Of a DNA stretch of 53,648 nucleotides, positions 46,700-53,648 are shown piece by piece (position 1 is the stretch's first letter; each line of letters starts with the position of its first letter). A model generated the notes under the pieces. It worked only from the letters and a program-made list of their open reading frames with translations. It did no database searches and was not told the DNA's origin. Both the position numbers and the translations under genes were made by a program. The DNA comes from Priapulus caudatus (taxonomy: Eukaryota; Priapulida; Priapulimorpha; Priapulimorphida; Priapulidae). Location: contig NW_014578020.1 in assembly GCF_000485595.1 (NCBI RefSeq), positions 65,917-119,564 of the forward strand. The letters are read 5' to 3'.

Positions 46700-47399
46700 A
46701 CAGCTATCATTATCATTTATATATATATTGAATGAACATGCAAGCACACTAATGGGATCTCTGCAAAAATTTAGAATTTTTTTAAAATTGCCATCCGGTG
46801 CCACCAAGGAGAAAACCTACATTTATCAATGAATCCATAGCAGCCTCCATTATGTGGTTCAAATACAGGTGCAACATTTTGACAAACTAGTATTGTAACA
46901 TATAAATCTCTTACTTGACCATAGTCTTTAGTGTTCGCAAGTTATTTGCTACAACTGATGAAAATATGAAATTGTATATTCTGAATACATATTAGCACTC
47001 AATGCAGAAATTCTGCATATTTAACTAATCTTTATTAAAAACATATCGTGCATGTACCAGCAATCTGTAGTACATATAAACCAGTAAAGAGAAACTGCAT
47101 TACACACAAACAACCGCTTCCATAATGATATCAGGGCATAGCCAAATTTCCACTTGATGTATTTATCACTCTTGAATGTAGGTACAACTTGGGTACCCAG
47201 AGAAATCGCGAATATTCTTGCAAGAATATAACTCTTTGCTGTTTTTTAAACCAGAGCAACTGCGGCTTACTGCCTGTGTCATATTTAAAAAAACCTGATC
47301 GGCACCGTTTGCTTGCTCAATGGACGTTTTTGTGTACGTAACATCATTCTTATGATTGAGAAAAGTCATCGAATCTCTATAGTTCAGAGGAAAATAGTT
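46700..47399. other. Region upstream of BANP; promoter not placed
   Basis: AT-rich sequence. A minus-strand frame at 47166-47417 (83 codons, MDLTQINYFPLNY...) is of normal composition but unrecognised. I see no CpG-rich promoter directly upstream of BANP exon 1. Confidence 0.4.
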
Positions 47400-47476
47400 A
47401 ATCTGAGTTAGATCCATAATAATCGTCAGTGTAAGTTTTTATACGTTATAACTTTATTATGGATCTAACTCAGATT
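47400..47476. repeat. Hairpin with 22-bp perfect arms
   Basis: AATCTGAGTTAGATCCATAATA at 47400-47421 is exactly complementary to 47455-47476, with a 33-base loop. Both arms contain an outward-reading ATGGATCTAACTCAGAT (MDLTQI), so a short frame starts on each strand. Confidence 0.9.
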
Positions 47477-47689
47477 GACTTTATCATTCTTATGCAAATC
47501 ATATTTGAGCTGAGCTGCAGGTCCGTCTTGAAGCCATTGCTATAAATGTATAAAAATTATGCTGCATAGCCATCGGTTTACAAAATGGTTGAGTGATTTT
47601 TTGCAGAATTTTACTGAAATTTTCTTGATAAAGTACGTTTTACCCAGGTTCAAGAGTAATAATCCGAACAAATAAACATTAAGGAAGTG

Positions 47690-47900
47690 GTTGTTTGTGT
47701 TTCACATCCTAGAGCATAGGTCCTACTTTTTTCCGTACCGGAGACCCCCTTTTCACATATTTCCTGTCCCGGAGCATAGGTTCTACTTTTTCCATACGTT
47801 CCGGTGACCCCCCCTCGCAAACATGTCCAGTTCTGGAGCATCATGCTTTCCAGCCAACCCTAATTCCGGTGATCCCATTTTGATGTGACGAGTTAGTACC
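47690..47900. repeat. ~60-bp tandem repeat, about three degenerate units
   Basis: Units share 'ggagcataggt(c/t)ctacttttt' and 'ccggtgacccccc'. No coding interpretation. Confidence 0.65.
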
Positions 47901-48823
47901 GGAGCCCTCCAATTCCATCTTTCAAGTTGCACATACCTACTCTATTTTGTAGGGAGTGCCCCCGGGCTTATTCGCCCCTGCAGCTGCGGCGAACATTACA
48001 AGGGCAATAATAACCTGATAATAATAGTTCCGGAGTGGCTGAAGATACGGCAGCCGTCGAAGGCCCTTTTCAGCGTTTCTTTGAGGGCTGAGGCAATTAT
48101 TTGCAATCTTCTGATGTAAAGTTTACAATAATGTTCATTTTCATACCCAATCCGAGTGTTTCTAGCTCATCAACTCTCAAATCGTGAATTTATTTCCCAA
48201 GGCGTTATTTCGAAATGACGTTATCTTGACGAATGAGTTCACTCGTCTGGAGATCGGTGAGCTCGGCTCGTGGGATGAGTTCACCCTCCTGGAGATCGGT
48301 GAGCTCGCCTCGCCGGCTAACTCGTGAGATGTTTCACACGCCCTAACGTCGAAACGTTTCCATATAAGTTATACCCCTGTCACACCTACCCGCGATCACG
48401 CTCACGCTCTCACTGCGACCTGAAAAGTATGAAAGCGCGAAGAAAAGCGCAGTACATGGAAATCCATGGCGTGGTGTGACCATGGTGTGACACCATGTAG
48501 CTTAACAGTAGCTTACAATACGCTCTTGACTTGCTTATTACGCTCTCACTGCGATCCTATGCGTTCCCAGTTTGATTTTCACTGCGCTCCCACTGCGCTC
48601 AGTGCGCTCCCACTGCGTGCACTCTGTGCGCTCTCAGTGAGTCCAAGTAGCTCTCGCTGCGCTCTTACTACGCTCTCAATACGTTTGCAACTAGGGGGGG
48701 GGGGCGTGTATTTTTACCGTACGACTAATTAATCTGCGTAAAATCGCCCACCACACCATGAGACGGTATTTGGGGTTCTTGTATAATAAAGATACGCCGA
48801 AAGTCGTGTGTACAGTTTTAGTG

Positions 48824-49537
48824 CGGGGTCGAAAATCAGCGGTAATCCGATATACGCGGGATACCAGATTCTTGTGCGGGATACCAGATTTCAAATGCTT
48901 GGTATCTCGCCGGGATAGAAAAAAAAATCGTGCATGATCAGGATAGTGGTGTTGAGTTATCACTTTATACGGCAGCGCATCTGAGCAAGTGCGAGAAGCC
49001 GGAGTGCGCGCCCTTTAGTTACTAATTTACTATGTCACACTAGCGTTTTATAAACAGCAGGCATAGCATATTTGAAAGCGCAAGCGTGGCGATGTTGATC
49101 ATAATTGCGAACGATGTGTATACATTGTATCTACGATTGTATCAAGCGAACCATGAACAAGCGTCTAGACAATGACGTCGCAGTGTACTGTGGAGGCGGC
49201 TGTAAAATCATAGATATATATCAAGAGTGCATAATAGAGATCTCTATTATGCACTCTTGATATATATACAACACCTGTGTTGTATTATCTATGGTAAATA
49301 ATCGCGGCGAATGCACTCAGCCCACTAATGATTAGACGCGGGAGCGAGATTTTATATATTAATCTACATTTAACATAGTAATTATTTCAAATGCTATTAT
49401 TGCATATTTCAAGATTTTGGATACACATTGTGAAATTACTATCCAAAAAAATCGCGGATACCAGATCTTTGGGGGGATCCAGATTTCATACCTGGTATCC
49501 CGAATGGATACCATAGCTAAAATCTAATTTCGACCTG
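48824..49537. mobile_element. 714-bp nested element with 5-bp target duplication
   Basis: It starts CGGGGTCGAAAATCAGC and ends CTAATTTCGACCTG. TAGTG flanks both sides (48819-48823, 49538-49542). The left third is related to the sequence near 25516-25720 in segment E (shared 'cagcgcatctgagc' and 'ggataccagat'-like motifs), so this is an interspersed family. A perfect palindrome at 49214-49267 lies inside it. Confidence 0.68.
49214..49267. repeat. Perfect 54-bp palindrome (CAAGAG...CTCTTG core)
   Basis: Self-complementary without a loop, centre between 49240 and 49241. The core at 49222-49259 starts CAAGAGTGCATAATAGAG. Flanks are ATATATAT on both sides, so a target duplication is possible but ambiguous. 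Confidence 0.92.
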
Positions 49538-50002
49538 TAGTGACAGGTTAACTGTGGCATTGTCAGGTTAATTGTGTACTGTCTGCAGTGCATGCGTGGT
49601 ACGGTAAAAATACCGCGTCGGATGTTCCTGTCGAACGGCAATCTTGACGATCGATCCCGCGCTGGCAAACTTTTATTGTGGTGGAATTTAAACGGCGGCA
49701 GGTAATTTAAAGGGGGCGCAACGATTCAAACAGGGGGGAAGTCAAAACGGGGCGCGCGCCTCGTTTGCGCAACGTAGGGAGAACCCTGCACTTGTTTTGA
49801 TTCAAACAACACAAGCGTCGAGGTTTGGCGCTCAAAGTAGCTCACGGCGACCCTCTTCAGTCCTTGACAGTTTCCACTGTGTCACCAACTCGTTCTCAGA
49901 GACCTTACCAGTTACTGCACTTTTCCTCGCGCTTTCATACTTTTCAGGTCGTAGTGGGAGCGCGAGCGTGATCGCGGGTAGGTGTGACAGGGGTACTACT
50001 AC

Positions 50003-50130
50003 TAGTAAGTATTAGTATTAGTACATTTGATATATACTAATAGTAATACTATTACTAATAGTAATAGTAATACTAATACAGTAATACTAATAGTAATACT
50101 ATTACTAATAGTAATACTAGTAATAGTAAT
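50003..50130. repeat. TAGTAA/TACTAA microsatellite
   Basis: Mixed TAATAG and TAATAC hexamers across about 125 bp. Confidence 0.9.
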
Positions 50131-50639
50131 GCACCACTATCCTGTGTTTGGGTTACAATATTGTAGCAATCTAGGGCCTATCGAACTTATTTCCAACTCA
50201 ATTTTGTTAGTATCCACAGAATAGTGTACACAATTGAAGTGAAGCAATCTAGATAATTGCTTCACGTTGATCGGGCACAATTAAAATGCTAATAATGAAA
50301 CTGTAACTCTACCTAACGTCTACATTGCTTTTACTGCTTCCCGCTCAAATGTTTACCTGGATATTCTCACGCGAAATATGTGAACTCGCGATAAATGGCC
50401 TCCACCGTGATCGCATAAACGCGTATGTGGGTTGTTATTTCTTATTTGTAGTAGCCCAGGTTACCCACTATAAATTTATTTCAGGACATTTATAATGTAT
50501 TAAATTCTTTAAAAAAACTTAATTATATAATGTACTGTTAATATCTTATTTGAATAAATTGCAGGAAGCAAAACATATATATGCGCTGTCGGAAAGTAGC
50601 CTGTTGTATTGCACGAGTAGACCGAATAGTCTGCCCCTA
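50131..50639. other. AT-rich non-coding stretch
   Basis: No supported gene. A small inverted repeat, GTGAAGCAAT/ATTGCTTCAC, lies at about 50239-50264. Confidence 0.5.
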
Positions 50640-53600
50640 TGTGGTGGAGAACTGGTTGACGAATGAGGAAGGGGAGAAGGGAGAATGTGGGTGGAGAAGG
50701 TAGAGGGAGAAGCTGTGAGAAGGTAGTGAGGCGGGAGAAGCTGGCATGGTGGAGATGAGGAAGGGCAATCTTGGTGAGAAGAGAGGGGAGAAGCTGGTGC
50801 AGACAGGAATGGGAAGATTCGGGAGAAGGTTGTGGGATAAGGAGGAAGGAGAGAAGCTGTGGCAAAAGAGAAAGTGGGAGTCAGGTGGTGGGAAGGAGGA
50901 AGGGAGATAGCCTGGATGTGAAGGAGGTCAGGGGGAGAGGATAAAAAAAAAGAGGTGCCCGGGATGGAGCGGGGAGAACGCTGGTGGAGAAGGAGGGAGA
51001 AGATAGGAAGGGGAGAAAGGGAGCGGGGTGGAGGAGGATGGGGAGAAAGGGATAAGGTGGGGGAGAAGGGAGTGTAGATGGAGGAAAGGGGCGAAGGGAG
51101 AAGTTAAGGTTGTGACAAGAGGGGGAGAAAGCTGGTGATGAAGGAGGAAGGGAAGAAGGGATGAAGGTCGTGGAGAAGGAGGAGGAGCAGCTTGTGCGAT
51201 GAAGGAAGGCGGAGAAGCTGTGAGAGTAAGGAGAAAGGCGAGATCGAAGCGAGGGAGAAAAGGAGCTGGCTGGTGGACGAGGGAGAGAAGAGTGAAGCTG
51301 GTGGAGAAGGTTATGAGAGGAGAAGCTTGGTGGAGGAAGTAAGGGGGAGAAAGAGGAGGTGGGAGAAGCGGGGCGGACGAGGGGAGTATAGGAGGAAGGT
51401 GGTGGAGAAGGAGGAGAAGCTGGTGGAGAAGGAGGAGGGATAAGGAGGGAGAAGGGGCTGTAAGAGGAAGGCTCTGAGGGGAAGAAGAAGGGGATAAGGG
51501 AGGGGAGAAGGGACAGGTGGGAGAGGAAGGGAGAAGCTGTGGAGAAAGGAGGAAGGCGGAGAAAAACGGGGGGAGAGGGAGCTTGGTGGAGAAGGAGAAG
51601 GGGAGAAAGAGGGGAGACGGGAGGCTGGTGGAGGAGGAGTGGGAGAAGGAGAAAGCTTTCGGTGGGAAGGAGGAGAGGGAGAAAGCTGGTGGAAGAAGGA
51701 GGAGTGGAGAAGGAGGTGGAGAAGGGAGCTGGTGTCGGAGGAGGGGAGACGGAGAAGCTGTGAAGAAGGAGATAAGCTGGGCGGAGAAGGAGGAGGGGAG
51801 AGCTGGTGGAGAGGCAGGAGGGGATAAGGAGGCGCGAAGGAGGAAGAGGGGGAGAAGAGAAGCTGGTGGAAAAGAGAGAGCGGGAGAAGCTGAGTGGAGA
51901 AGAGGAAGGGGAGTAAGGAGACTGGTGGATGAGGAAACTGGTGGATGGAGAAGGGGAGAAGGGAAGTGGGAGGAAGGAGGAGAGGGAGAAGCTGTGCAGA
52001 AGGAGGGAGGGGAGAAGGGAGAAGTGGTGGGAGGAAGGAGGGGAGAGCCTGGTGGAGAAGGGAGGCGGAGAATCTGGTGGACGAAGGAGGAAAAGGGGAC
52101 AAGGAGGGAGAGGAGAGCTGTGGAAGGAGGAGGGGAAGAAAGGAGAAGCTGGTGGAATAAGGAGGAGGGAGAAGCTGGTGGTAGAAGGAGGAAAGGGGAG
52201 GAGAAGGTGGTGGAGAAGGAGGAGGGGAGAAGTCTGGTGGGTGACGGAGGAGAGGGAGAAGTCTAGTGGGAGAATGAGAGGAGAAGGGAGAAGCTGTGAG
52301 GAAAGAAAGGGGTAGAGGCTGGTGGAAGGAGGAGAGAGGAGGGAAGTGTGTGAGAAGAAGGAAAGGGAGAAGAGGTGGAGAAGGGGCTGGTGGGATGGAG
52401 GAGAAAAGGGAAAGCTGGTGAGAAGAGGAGAAGTGTGGAGAAGGTGGAGGAGAGAAGCTGGTGAGAGGAGAAGGGGGAAGGGAGGGAGAAGGAAGCTGGG
52501 TGAGGAGGAGGGGAAAAAGAGAGAAGCTGGTGGATAAGGGAGAAGCTGGTGGAGAGGAGAAAGGAGGAAGGGAAAGCTGGTGATGAGAAAGGAGAGACGG
52601 AGAAGGTGTCGAGGGAGAAGCTGGTGAGAAGGAGGAGGGGAAGAAGCTGGTGGAGAAGGAGGAGGGGAGATAGGAAGGGCAGCAGGCAGCTGGTGACAAG
52701 GAGGGGGAGAAGGGAGCTGGTGAGAAGGCGGAAGGGGAGAAAGGAGGGAGAAGGGACTGGTGGACAGAGGAGGGAAAAAGAAGAAGCTGGTGTGAAGGAG
52801 GAGGGAAAGCTGGTGGAGAATGAGCAAGGGAGAAGGGAGTGAAGCTGGCTGAAGAAGGGGGAGAAGCTGGGGAGAACGGCAGGGGAGAGAGCTGGTGAAA
52901 TAAGGAAGGGAGAAGGGAGAAGTGTGAGAAGAGAGGGGAGAAGCTGTGATAAGGGAGAAGCATGGTGGGGAGAAAGGGGGAAGGGAGAAGTGGTGGAGGG
53001 AAGAACTTGGTGAGAAGGAGAGAAGGGGCGAAGGAGGGGGAAAAGGAGTGGTGGAGAGAGGAAAGGGAGAGGAAGGGGAGAAAGGGTGCTGTGAGAGAGT
53101 GGAGAGGGAGAGTGGTGGAGAAGGAGGAGGAGAGAAGCTGTGGAGAGATGACGAAGGAGAAGGGAGGATGAAGCTGTGGAGAGGGAAGTGGCGGAGGAGG
53201 AGGAGAATTGAGAGAAGAGAGGGGAGAGTGGATTGAGAATGAGAATGGGGAGAAGGGAGAAGGTGGTGGAGAAAGAGGAAGGGGAGAAGCTGGTGNGGAA
53301 GAGGAGAAGGGAGAAGCTGGTGGAGGAGGAGAAGGGGTAGAAGCTGGTGGAGAAGGAGGAGAAGGAGAAGCTGGTGGAGAAGAAGGAAAGGGAGAAGGAG
53401 GTGGAGAAGGGAGCTGGTGGAGGAGGAGGGAGAAAAGGGAAAAGCTGGTGGAGAAAGAGGAGAAGCTGGTGGAGAAGGTGGAGGGAGAGAAGCTGGTGAA
53501 GAAGAAGGAAGGGGAGAAGGAGGGGGAGAAGGAAGCTGGTGGAGGAGGAGGGGAAAAAGAGAGAAGCTGGTGGATAAGGGAGAAGCTGGTGGAGGAGAAA

Positions 53601-53648
53601 GGAGAGAAGGGAGAAGCTGGTGGAGGAGAAAGGAGAGAAGGGAGAAGC
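50640..53648 (+). repeat. GGAGAAGCTGGTG polypurine minisatellite to window end
   Basis: About 3 kb of G/A-only units interrupted by the CTGGTG core, with heavy indel variation and a single N at 53296. It continues past the window. Frames of 550-650 codons on the complementary strand are Pro/Ser/Leu translations of the repeat, because a purine-only strand yields few stop codons on its complement. Confidence 0.95.

Larger units (their letters stand above)
48374..49993. mobile_element. 1.62-kb TA-flanked inverted-repeat element
   Basis: The ends CCCCTGTCACACCTACCCGC and GCGGGTAGGTGTGACAGGGG are inverted. The arms extend about 85 bp with interruptions (GCGACCTGAAAAGTATGAAA matched by its complement). 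TA flanks both sides (48372-48373, 49994-49995), as left by Tc1/mariner-like elements. No transposase is visible. It contains the nested element at 48824-49537. Confidence 0.75.

Noticed and set aside
48200-48340. TCTCGCGAGA BANP-binding site upstream of BANP (autoregulation)
   Set aside because: Only loose matches such as CTCGTGAGAT are present; the exact motif was not found.
50881-52963. Minus-strand frames of 648 and 550 codons, Pro/Ser/Leu-rich
   Set aside because: They translate the polypurine minisatellite. A complement of pure G/A rarely yields stop codons, and both frames and the opposite strand are open at once.

Overview
The window is nuclear DNA from an animal. It has few genes, spliced exons with GT/AG boundaries, TTAGGG-type telomere motifs, and many transposons and microsatellites. 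The gene content (an UNC-93 family membrane protein and BANP), the TTAGGG motif and the density of short inverted-repeat elements suggest a marine invertebrate bilaterian. I cannot name a species.

Layout. 1-5500: AT-rich DNA with two short inverted-repeat elements (1524-1879, about 2415-2720) and two (GGAT)n arrays. 5999-7321 (-): one large first coding exon of an UNC-93 homologue with a CpG-rich 5' side and a CTG/CAG tract. 8100-11100: no gene seen, several microsatellites. 11115-16462: a nested transposon block. Its core, 11428-16038, is a 4.6-kb DNA transposon with about 0.6-kb terminal inverted repeats. It carries a decayed gene for an XPG/FEN-like nuclease-fold protein with a cysteine-rich tail. 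16500-21900: no recognisable gene.

22153-46679 (-): the BANP gene. Nine coding exons can be placed with matching phases, summing to exactly 450 codons including the stop. The coiled coil, BEN domain and acidic C-terminus are all readable. The last intron is scrambled. A 3.4-kb segment 'E' occurs twice in the same orientation (22905-26346 and 32774-36215), and each copy sits at the centre of an inverted repeat (22304-22904 / 26347-26954 and 26980-32773 / 36216-41837). A 25-N gap lies between the two palindromes. The + strand therefore carries a second, indel-ridden set of BANP exons in scrambled order. The four junctions are what two alleles differing by inversion of E would give if merged into one scaffold; a fold-back assembly error is the main alternative. 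BANP intron 2 is almost entirely a 4,029-bp transposon with palindromic subterminal arrays.

46700-53648: no gene seen. It holds a hairpin with mirrored ATG starts, a 1.6-kb TA-flanked element containing a second nested element, and a polypurine GGAGAAG minisatellite from about 50640 to the window end.

The most unusual items are the nuclease-fold transposon with its empty-site sequence 130 bp away, the palindrome/inversion structure in BANP, a family of tiny palindromic elements ending in CAAGAG/CTCTTG, and two fold-back elements that carry telomere-like repeats in their loops.
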